A DNA stretch of 64,000 bases from Planctomycetota bacterium (lineage in GTDB: Bacteria; Planctomycetota; PLA2). Under the pieces are notes generated by a model. It worked only from the letters and a program-made list of their open reading frames with translations. It had not been told where the DNA came from and searched no databases. Shown piece after piece: positions 1 through 8,855 of the stretch. The number at the start of each line of letters is the position of its first letter. Position 1 is the first letter of the stretch. Position numbers and translations under genes: made by a program. The stretch lies in contig JAJFFF010000052.1 in assembly GCA_021776785.1 (NCBI GenBank), forward strand, positions 1 to 64,000, written 5' to 3'.

Positions 1-130
1 AATCGCTTGAGACTAGCGGATGGGTTTACCAGAATAAGACTCCCTCAGCCCTGGCGGGTTGGTTGGGACGTTGGGATACCCCCTGCCCTGGCGCTGCTTA
101 CATCGTCGGGGCTTTCGAGGAGAGATAGAA

Positions 131-535
131 ATGACCGAAGAGAACACAGGCCCGAAAAAAGACCCGGTCGCCGACTTTAAACAAATGCCGAATGCGGAGA
201 AGCTGCTGGCTGCCGCTGCCGCTGCGGTGCTGTTGGCGCTGATATTGATTGGCGGCTGGAAGTACATGTTCAAGCGCGGTTGGACCTACCCGTGCGCCGT
301 GATCGGATCGATCGGAACGATTGTGTTGGTCGGGTTACATCTCGCGAAAGTGAAACTTATGGATGCGTCGATGCGCATCAAAGTCGTCGCGGGACTCGCG
401 CTTCTTCCGATCCTCGGCTACGTGATCGACAAACTCTCGAATTTCCAGAGCGCGTTGTTCTTCGCGGGCATCGTTGCGATGGCGCTGGCCGGCATCAAGA
501 TCACAAGTAGAGAAAACCTAATCAAGCGGGACTGA
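131..535 (+). CDS. Small four-helix membrane protein, unknown function
   Basis: Encodes 134 aa. I do not recognise a family. A charged N-terminus of about 25 residues is followed by four hydrophobic stretches (near residues 28-50, 54-77, 83-103 and 112-128) and a basic C-terminus, so an inner-membrane protein is likely. The ATG at 131 is chosen because GAGGAGAG lies just upstream; the open frame extends further 5' but without a better start. The 3' end overlaps the convergent nadC by 14 nt. Confidence 0.7.
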   Translation: MTEENTGPKKDPVADFKQMPNAEKLLAAAAAAVLLALILIGGWKYMFKRGWTYPCAVIGSIGTIVLVGLHLAKVKLMDASMRIKVVAGLALLPILGYVIDKLSNFQSALFFAGIVAMALAGIKITSRENLIKRD

Positions 536-1385
536 TCCGCATCGAAAGATCGAGACTCGGGGCGCTGTGCGTCAGCGCCCCGATCGAGATCCGCTCCACG
601 CCCGCCTCAGCAAAGCTGCGCACGTTGTCCAACGACACGTTGCCCGACACTTCGAGTTGCGGGCGCGGGGCGTCCCCGCGCTCGGCCCGCGCGGTCTTCA
701 CGTCGTCTAACGAAAATTCGTCGAGCATCACGACGTCGGCGCCGGCTTGCATCGCACGCCGAAACTCAGCCAGATTTTCCGTTTCCACGATCGCACGCAT
801 CCCGTCGGGACGCTCGGCCAACGCTTCGCTCCAGTGCCGACCAAATGCCAAGTGGTTCTCTTTCACGAGCACGGCGTCGTAGAGCCCGAACCGATGGTTT
901 TGCCCGCCGCCATGACAGACCGCCGCTTTTTCGAGCTCGCGCCACAAGGGTGTGGTCTTGCGCGTATCCAGGATCTGCGCACCGGTCCCCGCGACCGCTT
1001 CAACAAACTTCGCCGTCAGAGTCGCGATGCCACTCAGGCGGATCAAGAAGTTCAGCGCCGTCCGCTCAGCGATCAATAGGTCGCGCGCGCATCCGGCCAC
1101 GCGCAAAAGTTCATCGCCCGGACCAACGCGCACGCCGTCGCCGGCCACGATTTCAACCTCGATCTCACGGGGCCCATCCGCGCCATGGGCTGGATCAGCC
1201 GCGACCAATCGAAACACTTCGGTGGCCACGTTCACACCGGAAACGACCCCGGCCGCCTTCGCCACGATGCGGCCCGACGCGCGCGCAGCGGCGGGTACAA
1301 ACAGCGATGTGGTGACATCGCCGCTCCCGATGTCCTCGGCAAGGGCGGCTCGAATCAGGGGCTGTAAGTGAAACGGGGCCATCAC
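522..1385 (-). CDS. nadC: Nicotinate-nucleotide diphosphorylase (carboxylating), quinolinate phosphoribosyltransferase
   Basis: About 287 aa, the usual NadC length. It converts quinolinate and PRPP to nicotinate mononucleotide, CO2 and PPi in de novo NAD synthesis in the cytoplasm. Visible family signatures are the DTRKTTP phosphoribosyl-binding motif, the GGGQNHR loop, the VLVKENHL strand and a C-terminal ISIGALTHS phosphate-binding end. No nadA or nadB lies nearby. The GTG at 1385 is preferred to the ATG at 1382 because a TAGGAT hexamer ends 6 nt before it, matching the leaderless pattern seen across the window; no Shine-Dalgarno is visible. Its 3' end overlaps the convergent small membrane gene. 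Confidence 0.95.
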   Translation of the reverse strand: MMAPFHLQPLIRAALAEDIGSGDVTTSLFVPAAARASGRIVAKAAGVVSGVNVATEVFRLVAADPAHGADGPREIEVEIVAGDGVRVGPGDELLRVAGCARDLLIAERTALNFLIRLSGIATLTAKFVEAVAGTGAQILDTRKTTPLWRELEKAAVCHGGGQNHRFGLYDAVLVKENHLAFGRHWSEALAERPDGMRAIVETENLAEFRRAMQAGADVVMLDEFSLDDVKTARAERGDAPRPQLEVSGNVSLDNVRSFAEAGVERISIGALTHSAPSLDLSMRISPA

Positions 1386-1391
1386 GAAATC

Positions 1392-1397
1392 ATCCTA
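1392..1397 (-). promoter_or_regulatory. -10 element of nadC (leaderless)
   Basis: TAGGAT on the minus strand, 6 nt before the GTG start of nadC. No clear -35 element is visible. Confidence 0.5.
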
Positions 1398-1517
1398 CGG
1401 CGCGCCTCGTGCTCCCAGCAACTGCCGACATTCCGCGACGTGCCGCGTCCGGTACCGATCAAACGTGGTTTCGCTCAAGCGCCCGATACTTCGATGCCCG
1501 ATAGTTCGATGCCCGGA
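1395..1517 (-). pseudogene. Possible relic of a tyrosine-recombinase C-terminus
   Basis: A 40-codon minus-strand frame between two stops contains GHRSIG, then SETTFDRY about ten residues further. This resembles the box around the catalytic tyrosine of tyrosine recombinases (GH-x-S-x-TT-x2-Y). The frame opens after a stop and has no start codon, so if real it is a decayed fragment. A 15-nt imperfect tandem repeat lies in it (about 1480-1510). The similarity is short and could be chance. Confidence 0.2.
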
Positions 1518-1694
1518 TTACCTCGTTGCTTCGCCCGATGGGGCGATTTAGCTTTTTAGAGATCGTGCGCGCGTCAAGTCTCGGGCTTGTGCGGCCGCCC
1601 CCCTCCGCACGATAATTGCCCGCTCATCGAGCGGCAGCCGGCACACGCCGGGCCCGCCGGCAAGGTCATCCCCCGACGCGACACCGCTCGATGA

Positions 1695-2636
1695 TTACGG
1701 AGTCCGAACATGAACATCCTGACCGGCACGCTCGCGTTTCGACTCGGAGCGGCCTATCGACGCGTGGACCGGCTGGTCAACCGCGAGCTGCGGGAACTCG
1801 AGATCAGCCATGCAGATCTGCACATCTTGTTTGCCGTGATGGAGCGCGGGGAGTTGCGCGTGACCGACATTGCACAACTCACCGGGTTCGAAGAGTCCAC
1901 GACGAGTCGGCTGGTCCGCGAACTTGCGCGCCGTAAGTTGCTGCGTCGGCGCCGCAACCCGACCGATGCGAGGTCCCACTTGCTCACCGTGGGGACGCGA
2001 ACGAAAAACCTGCGGATCGAGCTTGAACAGATCACCCGGCGCGTTCAAGCGCAACTCGTGCGGGACTTGCCGCAAGTCGACCGTGACGGCTTCCTCCGAA
2101 CGGTCGATCTGCTCGACCGTATCCCCTGACCGGCGCGCGCCACGGCCATCCGGCCCATCCGGCCCATCCGGCCCATCCGGTCCATCGCGTCCAGTCCATC
2201 CATCCGGTAAGTCCGCCGCGCCCCGTTCGCCAGGCTCATCCCGTTTGTACGGATCTTCCGGTTTTGCCGATTCTTCGGATTCTTGCGGCGGCTTCGATGG
2301 AAGGGGCGTCGACGCGGAGCGGATGGCAACGCGGCCGGCGAGGCCGGCGACGGTCGCAGGGCCGAATCCATGCACTCGCTGCAGCTCGTCGATGGTCGAA
2401 AACGGACCGTGTAGCTCGCGCCAGGTCACGATCGCCTCCGCGCGCTTGGGGCCGACCCCGGGCAAGAGCGCCAAACGCGGCGCCGAATCGGTGGCGAGGT
2501 TGGGCGTGAGACGCGTCCACCCCGGCGTATTCGGCCCGTGTTCAGACAAGGACTCCGAGGGCGGCGCCCCCAAAAGCAACCAGGCCAAAAGCGCAGAAGC
2601 GACGAGCAGGCAGCTCCGATCCGAAGTGTGACTCAT
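1695..2636 (-). CDS. ComEA-like helix-hairpin-helix protein with a long antisense-encoded tail
   Basis: About 313 aa from the ATG at 2636. Residues 8-28 are a hydrophobic signal or anchor. Residues 44-107 carry two helix-hairpin-helix units (LLPGVGPKRAEAI and VHGFGPATVAGL), as in the periplasmic DNA receptor ComEA. A Pro/Glu/Lys-rich linker follows, then a GPD-repeat made by a 9-bp tandem repeat (about 2144-2187). After that the frame stays open through the whole MarR gene on the other strand. ComEA proteins usually end soon after the HhH domain, so the last 140 or so residues are suspect: either real overprinted sequence or a gene that has lost its stop. Role in DNA uptake is inferred from the domain only. 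Confidence 0.6.
   Translation of the reverse strand: MSHTSDRSCLLVASALLAWLLLGAPPSESLSEHGPNTPGWTRLTPNLATDSAPRLALLPGVGPKRAEAIVTWRELHGPFSTIDELQRVHGFGPATVAGLAGRVAIRSASTPLPSKPPQESEESAKPEDPYKRDEPGERGAADLPDGWTGRDGPDGPDGPDGPDGRGARRSGDTVEQIDRSEEAVTVDLRQVPHELRLNAPGDLFKLDPQVFRSRPHGEQVGPRIGRVAAPTQQLTARKFADQPTRRGLFEPGELCNVGHAQLPALHHGKQDVQICMADLEFPQLAVDQPVHASIGRSESKRERAGQDVHVRTP
1710..2129 (+). CDS. MarR-family transcriptional regulator
   Basis: 139 aa, typical MarR length. A winged helix-turn-helix is visible: RVTDIAQLTG (helix 2), ESTTSRLVREL (recognition helix) and the wing RRRNPTDARS, a classic MarR 'R-x-DxR-x2' wing. Flanking helices would form the dimer interface. GGAG lies 7 nt before the ATG. The target is unknown; neighbours on this strand do not suggest one. 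The entire gene lies antisense within the 3' half of the helix-hairpin-helix ORF at 1695-2636. Confidence 0.88.
   Translation: MNILTGTLAFRLGAAYRRVDRLVNRELRELEISHADLHILFAVMERGELRVTDIAQLTGFEESTTSRLVRELARRKLLRRRRNPTDARSHLLTVGTRTKNLRIELEQITRRVQAQLVRDLPQVDRDGFLRTVDLLDRIP
2144..2187. repeat. 9-bp tandem repeat (GGCCCATCC-type)
   Basis: About five near-perfect copies of a 9-bp unit. Being a multiple of three it keeps the minus-strand frame open and encodes Gly-Pro-Asp repeats in the HhH protein tail. It lies just 3' of the MarR gene. Confidence 0.8.
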
Positions 2637-2682
2637 ACCTATAGAGTCGAAACCGGTTACATCGCCCCCAAAAAAAGCCCAG

Positions 2683-2843
2683 GAACGACGCGGAAGGCAA
2701 ACCAAAGGGGTCGTCGACAAGGAGAGACGAAGAAGCAACGACAACGCAGAGAAACGACGCGCGCTTCTGGGGGAGTCCGGGTTGTCGAGATCGAGGAACG
2801 ACGCGGAAGGCGACCTAAGGGTCGTCGACAAGGAGAGACGAAG
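2683..2843. repeat. Imperfect 50-nt direct repeat upstream of hppA
   Basis: Copy 1 is 2683-2733 and copy 2 is 2795-2843. Both begin GGAACGACGCGGAAGGC and end GTCGTCGACAAGGAGAGACG plus AAG, with a short variable middle. GTCGTCGAC is itself palindromic. The copies lie in the 350-nt gap between the HhH gene start (2636) and hppA (2987). No gene is supported in that gap on either strand. Confidence 0.8.
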
Positions 2844-2986
2844 AGCTCGGCAACCCGGGCCCCCCAGAAGGGGCGTGGGCTTGACTGAGGCTCCTTTGCC
2901 GTTACTCTCGCCGCTTCACGGGTGTTTCGTGTTTTTGCCTTGTTGGCGCGGTTTTCGGCCGCTCAATGGGGGTTTAAGAGGTTTTG

Positions 2987-5143
2987 ATGAAACCCGAAGT
3001 CATGCTTATGGTGGCTGGCGGCGTTGCTGCCGCTGCCCTGGTCGTCGCCATCGTCATTTCGGCGAAGGTGAAGGCTTGGTCGGCTGGCAACGACGACATG
3101 CGCCGGATCGCGCTCGCGATCCGCAAGGGTGCCATGGCGTTCTTGCGCACCGAGTACTTCATTTTGTTCTTCTTCGTGCTCGCGCTCGGATCGGCCCTAA
3201 CGATCTGGATTGACGCGGGCAGTTGGGGCCACTTCCAAACCGTGCTCAACGACGGCAACATCGGAGGTCTGCTGACCGGCCAAGCGATCACGGTGGGCGA
3301 TGACGTCATCGTGGGCGGCACGGCACTTTGCTTCTTGGCGGGCGCCCTTTGTTCGGTGGTTGCCGGGTTCATCGGGATGCGCACGGCCACGACAGCAAAC
3401 GTCCGGACGACCGAAGCCGCGCGCACCAGCGTCGGCGACGCGCTCAAAGTCGCGTTCTCGTCGGGCGCCGTCATGGGCCTGAGCGTCGTCGGCCTCGGCC
3501 TCTTCGGCGTGGTCGCACTCGTCTACTGGCGCGGCGGGTACCACGACAACGGCTCGCTCCCGGATCCTGACCTCATCTTCGGATTCAGCCTCGGCGCGTC
3601 CTCGATTGCGCTGTTTGCCCGCGTGGGCGGCGGTATCTTTACGAAAGCGGCCGACGTCGGCGCCGACCTCGTCGGTAAAGTCGAAGCCGGCATCCCCGAG
3701 GACGACCCCCGTAACCCGGCGTCGATCGCGGACAGCGTCGGCGACAACGTCGGAGACGTCGCGGGCATGGGTGCGGACCTGTTCGAAAGCTATGTTGGCT
3801 CCATCATCGCCGCCATGGCGCTCGGTTACGCGGCCTCGACCGCCAACCAGGAGAAGCTCGTCTTCCTCCCGATCCTCCTCGCGGCGTTTGGGATCATCTG
3901 CAGCATCATCGGCACGTTCTTCGTGAAAGCCGAGGACGAGGCGGGCCTATCCGCAGCGCTCCATCGCGGCCTTTTGGTCGCATCGCTTCTCTTTGCAGGC
4001 GGCGCGGCGGGGATCGTGTACTTCACGAAAACCCATCTCATCGTGCCGGAAGGCGCGGTGCACGCCGGCACCTGGGGCATCTACTACGCCCTGGCAGGCG
4101 GCCTCGTGCTGGGTCTGCTCATCGGGAAGGCCACCGAGCACTACACGTCCGAGCGCAAGCGCCACGCGCAAGACATCGCCATGCAGTCGGAAACCGGCGC
4201 AGCCACCAACATCATTCACGGCTTGGCGGTCGGCATGCAGTCGTGCGCCATCCCGATGCTGCTCATCGCGGCCGCGGTGTACGGCGCCAACTACGCATCC
4301 GGCCTCTACGGCATCGGCATCGCGGCAGTCGGCATGCTCTCGACGCTGGGCATCTCGCTCGCGGTGGACGCGTACGGCCCCGTGGCCGACAACGCTGGCG
4401 GCATCGCGGAGATGAGCCACTGCCCGCCCGAGGTGCGTGAACGGACCGACGCGCTGGACGCGCTCGGCAACACGACCGCCGCCATCGGGAAGGGCTTCGC
4501 GATCGGCTCGGCCGCGCTCACGGCCCTCGCGCTCTTTTACGCGTACGCCCAAAAGACCGGCATCCTGGCGCAGGGCATCAACATCCTGCACATCGGGACG
4601 TTTGTTGGATTCTTGATCGGCGGCATCTTGCCGTTTGTGTTCAGCGCGATGACCATGAAAGCGGTCGGCCGCGCGGCCAACGCCATGATCGAGGAGGTCC
4701 GCCGGCAGTTCCGCGAGATCGACGGAATCATGGAAGGCAACGCCGAACCCGACTACGCCCGCTGTGTGTCGATCTCGACCCGCGGCGCGCTGCGCCAGAT
4801 GATGCTGCCGGGCCTGCTCGCCGTCGCGATTCCGGTCGCGGTCGGCATGACCCCGGAACTGGGCGCCAAGGCCGTCGGCGGGATGCTCGCCGGCTCGCTC
4901 CTCTGCTCCGTCCTCATGGCCATCTTCATGGCCAACGCGGGCGGCGCCTGGGACAACGCCAAGAAATACATCGAGTCGGGCGCGCACGGTGGCAAGGGTA
5001 GCGATGCCCACAAAGCTGCGGTCGTGGGCGACACCGTCGGCGACCCGTTTAAGGATACGAGCGGCCCGAGCCTCAACATCTTGATCAAGCTGATGAGTAT
5101 CGTGAGCTTGGTATTCGCCACGGCCTTTTGGACCGCCGGCTAA
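2987..5143 (+). CDS. hppA: Membrane-bound K+-dependent-type ion-translocating pyrophosphatase
   Basis: About 718 aa, full length. It hydrolyses PPi and pumps H+ or Na+ across the membrane. Conserved PPi/Mg2+ sites are visible: [11 protein letters not shown], then [31 protein letters not shown] and the C-terminal [14 protein letters not shown]. About 16 hydrophobic helices fit the family. The segment [10 protein letters not shown] has Ala and Gly where K+-independent enzymes have Lys and Thr, so a K+-dependent enzyme is predicted; pumping specificity (H+ versus Na+) cannot be read safely. AAGAGG precedes the ATG at 2987 by 7 nt. The gene stands alone and is followed by a strong terminator. Confidence 0.96.
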   Translation: MKPEVMLMVAGGVAAAALVVAIVISAKVKAWSAGNDDMRRIALAIRKGAMAFLRTEYFILFFFVLALGSALTIWIDAGSWGHFQTVLNDGNIGGLLTGQAITVGDDVIVGGTALCFLAGALCSVVAGFIGMRTATTANVRTTEAARTSVGDALKVAFSSGAVMGLSVVGLGLFGVVALVYWRGGYHDNGSLPDPDLIFGFSLGASSIALFARVGGGIFTKAADVGADLVGKVEAGIPEDDPRNPASIADSVGDNVGDVAGMGADLFESYVGSIIAAMALGYAASTANQEKLVFLPILLAAFGIICSIIGTFFVKAEDEAGLSAALHRGLLVASLLFAGGAAGIVYFTKTHLIVPEGAVHAGTWGIYYALAGGLVLGLLIGKATEHYTSERKRHAQDIAMQSETGAATNIIHGLAVGMQSCAIPMLLIAAAVYGANYASGLYGIGIAAVGMLSTLGISLAVDAYGPVADNAGGIAEMSHCPPEVRERTDALDALGNTTAAIGKGFAIGSAALTALALFYAYAQKTGILAQGINILHIGTFVGFLIGGILPFVFSAMTMKAVGRAANAMIEEVRRQFREIDGIMEGNAEPDYARCVSISTRGALRQMMLPGLLAVAIPVAVGMTPELGAKAVGGMLAGSLLCSVLMAIFMANAGGAWDNAKKYIESGAHGGKGSDAHKAAVVGDTVGDPFKDTSGPSLNILIKLMSIVSLVFATAFWTAG

Positions 5144-5170
5144 ACGACCAAGCACTCTCAAGAACACAAG

Positions 5171-5198
5171 AGCCCCGACCGTTTGGTCGGGGCTTTTT
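5171..5198 (+). terminator. Rho-independent terminator of hppA
   Basis: Perfect 10-bp stem (5171-5180 with 5185-5194), loop GTTT, then TTTTC. Confidence 0.92.
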
Positions 5199-5199
5199 C

Positions 5200-5739
5200 G
5201 TGGGCGCTCGCTCCGTCCCGGGTCACCGCACAGACACGACCTCAAAGCCACATCTTACACATGCGGTAACTTAGTTATCGGCAAACCGCCTGATATCGAC
5301 GTAAGTCCTTATTTTTCAGTCATTTCCATCGGCACGGGCTGTGCGTAACACCCCTCCATCGGAACTGGCTCGTCGTGATTCGAACAATACTTCGCCTCAA
5401 CTCGCAAATGCGTTCTTTACGACAAAACCTCATCTCGTCTCATCACACTCGCACGCGGTTAAGTGCCGGGGACTGGCCCGTACTCGGTAACCACGCCGCA
5501 CCTCCCAGAGACGGGAAACGCTAATCAACTAGTTTCATCGTAGTCGTCAAAGATCATTGTCGACACGGCGAGCCACCCGATCTTGCCCACTCTTTGATTT
5601 AGGGGCTTTCGTGCGAAACCGGCCGGCCCGCTGCGCGTTGGTAGGGGGAGAGCCAGCCGATTTCAACTCGGGGAGGCTACCCTAAGAGAATTCCCCTCTA
5701 GCGATCGGGCTCGAAACCGAACACTATGAGAGAAGCCCC
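5200..5739. other. 540-nt gene-poor, AT-richer intergenic region
   Basis: No supported ORF. The stretch is visibly less GC-rich than its surroundings. It contains an imperfect 16-nt direct repeat at 5325-5340 and 5355-5370 (TCCATCGG core, two mismatches, 30-nt period). I recognise no riboswitch, tRNA or known ncRNA. It presumably includes the promoter and leader of the gene at 5740. Confidence 0.5.
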
Positions 5740-7092
5740 ATGAAGCGTTACCTGCCCCCCCTGCTCCTTCTCCTGCTCGTGATCGGACTTGCCAGCGCGG
5801 AGCGCGTCCCGGCTCAGTTCCGGCTCCGCAAGGACCCCAACAGCCCCATGCGCGGGTTCATTACCGCGTTCAACGATGAAGGCTTTACCTTCGAGAAGTT
5901 TCGCGGCGGCAAGTCGACCGTCCGCTGGGACGACCTCGTCAAAGAAGACGCCCAAACGCTGCGCATCCGGTTCAAGCTGGAGCAAACCGAGGCGGAGCGG
6001 CTGGGACTGGTCCCCGGCCACGAGCTGCGCCTCAAGGGCACCGAGCCCGTCCGTGGTTATCTGGAACGCATCGACGAGGACGGCAAACACTGGCTGCGTG
6101 TGGGCGGCCTCCTTCATGCGTACCCCAAGGACCGCATCGAGAAGGTCATCGAGACGAAGGTGCCCGAGGGCGACATCTACAGCCCCGACGAAGTGTATGC
6201 GCGTCGCCTGCAGCGCACACCGCCGACGAACGCGATGGAGCACCGCCGTCTAGCGGACTACCTCTACGACATTGGGAGCTGGGACGGCGCCGACAAGCAC
6301 TACCGCATGGCGATGGCGAAGGATCCGGCGCTGCGCCAAAAGCTCGAAGAGCGACTCGCCGAATTGAAGGCCTATCAAGAAGACGCCGCCTCGGCGACCG
6401 TGCTCAAAAAAGCGAGCAAGATGGGCAACCTGGATGGCAAGTACAGCGATGCGATTTTGATGATTCGCGACTTCGTCGAAGCCAACCCCGGTGCCGCGCG
6501 ACGTGGACAACAAGTCATCGAGCGCCTCGAGCAGCGTCAGTTCGAAAAGAAAAACGCGCTCTTCCATCGCATCAAGAACGAAGAACTCGACCGCACGATC
6601 CGACGCTTCCTTGCTCGCTCTAAGCCGGGTATCGATGAATCCAAGTCGTGGGTGCTTTCGAGTTTGGAGAAAGAGCTCCGCGAGCGCATCAAGGCGCGCT
6701 TGGAACTCACGCCGGAAGAGTGGGACCTGTTCAAAGAATCGCCCGCGAAGGGTGCACCGCACTGGGCGACCTATCGCGACGGAACGTTTGTCGTCGACAA
6801 ACGGGCCAAGGTCGGCAAGTCGAGCAAGCGCGCGATCCGTGGCGACCCGAACACGTGGTGGCGCGGCGGCGCGACCACAACACAGACGACGTGGATGAAG
6901 GCGTTCGCCGCGGAACGGCTCAAGATCTTTGAGGTCGTGATGGTGCGCAACTCGCACTGCACCCGTTGCGGCGGCACCGGTCGCGTCAAAAAGGGTTCGG
7001 TCAACGCGCTCGAAGATGGCCGACACGAATGGAAAGAAACCTGCCCGCGCTGTTACGGCGCCGGGGAGGATCGCGCGGTCGCCTACAAGTAA
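5740..7092 (+). CDS. Secreted protein with C-terminal DnaJ-like cysteine knuckles (paralogue 1)
   Basis: 450 aa. A signal peptide (residues 1-20, ending ASA) is followed by two short beta-rich modules, a helical TPR-like central part with many Lys/Glu/Arg, and a C-terminal pair of CxxC motifs: C407/C410 in CTRCGGTG and C435/C438 in CPRCYGAG. These resemble DnaJ zinc-finger CxxCxGxG units and suggest metal binding or a redox site in the periplasm. The next gene is a diverged full-length copy. GAGAGAAG lies before the ATG. I do not recognise a named family; function unknown. Confidence 0.75.
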   Translation: MKRYLPPLLLLLLVIGLASAERVPAQFRLRKDPNSPMRGFITAFNDEGFTFEKFRGGKSTVRWDDLVKEDAQTLRIRFKLEQTEAERLGLVPGHELRLKGTEPVRGYLERIDEDGKHWLRVGGLLHAYPKDRIEKVIETKVPEGDIYSPDEVYARRLQRTPPTNAMEHRRLADYLYDIGSWDGADKHYRMAMAKDPALRQKLEERLAELKAYQEDAASATVLKKASKMGNLDGKYSDAILMIRDFVEANPGAARRGQQVIERLEQRQFEKKNALFHRIKNEELDRTIRRFLARSKPGIDESKSWVLSSLEKELRERIKARLELTPEEWDLFKESPAKGAPHWATYRDGTFVVDKRAKVGKSSKRAIRGDPNTWWRGGATTTQTTWMKAFAAERLKIFEVVMVRNSHCTRCGGTGRVKKGSVNALEDGRHEWKETCPRCYGAGEDRAVAYK

Positions 7093-7189
7093 GCGATCCG
7101 GTACACGGTAGACACGAGGACGGGCCAAAATGGGAATGGCGCTCGTGCGGATGCTTGTCCGCATGCGTTGTCAATCGTGGAGGCTCATC

Positions 7190-8548
7190 ATGCGTTCATT
7201 CGTCGTCGCACTCGCACTCGCCATGCTTTTGGGGACCAGCGTTGCAGGAGACCAGTTCGTCGCCGCGTTTCGGCTAACGAACGCGCCGGCCGAACGCCGA
7301 AGCGGCTGGGTGGTCAGTGCAAACGAGAACTCGTTTGTGTTTCGCCGGTTCTCGGGCGGAAAAGTACGCATCTTGTGGAGCGACGTCCTGGCCGAAGATC
7401 GCCTCGCGCTCCGACGCCAAGCGGGACTTGAATCGGCGGAGATCGTCGAGCTCGAGATCGAAGGCTCGCGCATCCTCTTTCACGACAGCCCGTCGATGGA
7501 CGGCGTACTCGTCCGCGTGGACGACAAGGGACGCCACTACCTGCGGCGCCACGGTTACATCTACGCGTTCGACGAAGATCGTGTGCGCAAAGTCGAACCG
7601 ATCAAAGTCTTGGAGTCCGACGTGTTCTCGCCGGAACAACTCTATGACCGGCAGATGCGCCGCAATCCGCCGACGACCGCGGGTCAACACCGTGCACTGG
7701 GCGATCACCTGGTGCGTCTGGGGCAATTCGAAAGCGCGCGCCGTCACTACAAGAAAGCGATCGCCCTGCGCCCGGCCCTGGCAACGTCGCTCGCGAACGA
7801 CCTAAAAGAACTCGACACGCTCGCACGCGACAAAGTGCTATCGCAGCAGCTCAAGCGCGTGCGTCGCCTCTATCGCCTCGACAAGGATTACGAGCGCGCG
7901 CGAGAGAGTGTCCATGCGTTCGCGATCGAGCACCCCGATCGTCGCCGGTCCGCGCAACGACTGCTGGAAGAGATCGAGCAATACCGGACCGAGGAGTTGC
8001 AGCGCGTGTTTACGCGCACAAAACACGACGCGCTGCGGGCGGTCATCACCAACCAACTTCGACAGCGCCTGACGCTCGCGGCGGCGCGCAGCTATGTGAC
8101 CGGTCGCATGGCCGACGACATCAAGGCGCATATGAAAAAGCGGCTCGGCATTTCGGACCAGGAGTTCGCTGGCCTGTTGGAGGCGCCGAAGACCGGCGCG
8201 CCCCATTGGGCGACGTACCACCACGGGTCCTGGATCGTTTCGAGCCGCGCGCGCAAGGGCAAACGGACCGCAAGAAAGATCCGCGGCGATCCGGAGTCGT
8301 GGTGGGCGCAGTACTCCGATAGCGAAACGCAGGGCGGTTGGCTCCGCGCCTACGCGGCCGAAAGGCTCCCGAAACTATTCGAGGTCGTTTCCGTTCGACT
8401 CAAAGACTGCGACCGGTGCGGCGGACGGGGCGTCCTGCGCCATACGTCGATAACGGGCAACCCCAGCTTGCGCGGCGGACACGAGTGGAAGGACACGTGC
8501 CCGCGATGTTTCCGCGCCCAAAAGTTTCGGTCGGTTTCGTTTCGCTAG
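7190..8548 (+). CDS. Secreted protein with C-terminal cysteine knuckles (paralogue 2)
   Basis: 452 aa, colinear with the preceding gene over its whole length: signal peptide ending SVAG, the motif Y(D/A)RQ(M/L)(R)xxPPT in the middle, GAPHWATY, RGDP(N/E)(T/S)WW and C-terminal knuckles at C407/C410 and C437/C440. The second knuckle (CPRCFRAQ) has lost the GxG spacing kept in paralogue 1. The ATG at 7190 is chosen over the upstream open frame because GGAGG lies 6 nt before it and a signal peptide starts there. The two genes are 97 nt apart and probably arose by tandem duplication. Function unknown. Confidence 0.75.
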   Translation: MRSFVVALALAMLLGTSVAGDQFVAAFRLTNAPAERRSGWVVSANENSFVFRRFSGGKVRILWSDVLAEDRLALRRQAGLESAEIVELEIEGSRILFHDSPSMDGVLVRVDDKGRHYLRRHGYIYAFDEDRVRKVEPIKVLESDVFSPEQLYDRQMRRNPPTTAGQHRALGDHLVRLGQFESARRHYKKAIALRPALATSLANDLKELDTLARDKVLSQQLKRVRRLYRLDKDYERARESVHAFAIEHPDRRRSAQRLLEEIEQYRTEELQRVFTRTKHDALRAVITNQLRQRLTLAAARSYVTGRMADDIKAHMKKRLGISDQEFAGLLEAPKTGAPHWATYHHGSWIVSSRARKGKRTARKIRGDPESWWAQYSDSETQGGWLRAYAAERLPKLFEVVSVRLKDCDRCGGRGVLRHTSITGNPSLRGGHEWKDTCPRCFRAQKFRSVSFR

Positions 8549-8855
8549 GTGAGTGAATCGATGTCGAGCAACGACGGCCGCCGACCCGTGGCTTCGTGGC
8601 TCCGTGGCTCCGCCATCTTCACGCGGCCGGCTGCGCCCGGGCCATCGGGACCATCGCGCTCGATGGAGACGATCGCGGCGCCGTCGAACAAGACCCGCGT
8701 TGAGCGTCATGGCTGCTTCAGCGCGCCCTCAAACATCAACCTCGGGCGCACTCGTTGGGCGGCGGCCACTTCGTTTTTCTTCCTCGAAACGCAACGCATG
8801 GTCGAGGCCGCGAACGCGAACAACAGCCCGCACACCCGAACGGAACGAAGCGCAG
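8549..8855. other. Intergenic region between paralogue 2 and rsfS
   Basis: About 300 nt. Open frames on both strands here have no family resemblance or convincing start. A GTGGCT(T/C)C short tandem repeat occurs near 8588-8613. I see no supported gene. Confidence 0.5.

Larger units (their letters stand above)
1386..1709. other. Intergenic region nadC-marR
   Basis: About 320 nt with the nadC promoter at one end, a possible recombinase relic, and the Shine-Dalgarno GGAG before the MarR gene at the other end. I see no supported complete gene. Confidence 0.5.

Noticed and set aside
2144..2187. CRISPR-like appearance of 9-bp repeats
   Set aside because: Units are adjacent with no spacers and encode Gly-Pro-Asp; simple tandem repeat.
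2538..2888. Basic, repeat-containing plus-strand frame before hppA
   Set aside because: Its sequence is dictated by the duplicated purine-rich DNA; no start signal and no similarity.
3947..5251. 434-codon minus-strand frame under hppA
   Set aside because: Antisense shadow of a strongly conserved gene; no family features and composition of an antisense frame.
5600..5700. Possible tRNA or SRP-like RNA in the GC-rich end of the intergenic region
   Set aside because: No T-loop, anticodon stem or SRP core motif could be assembled.
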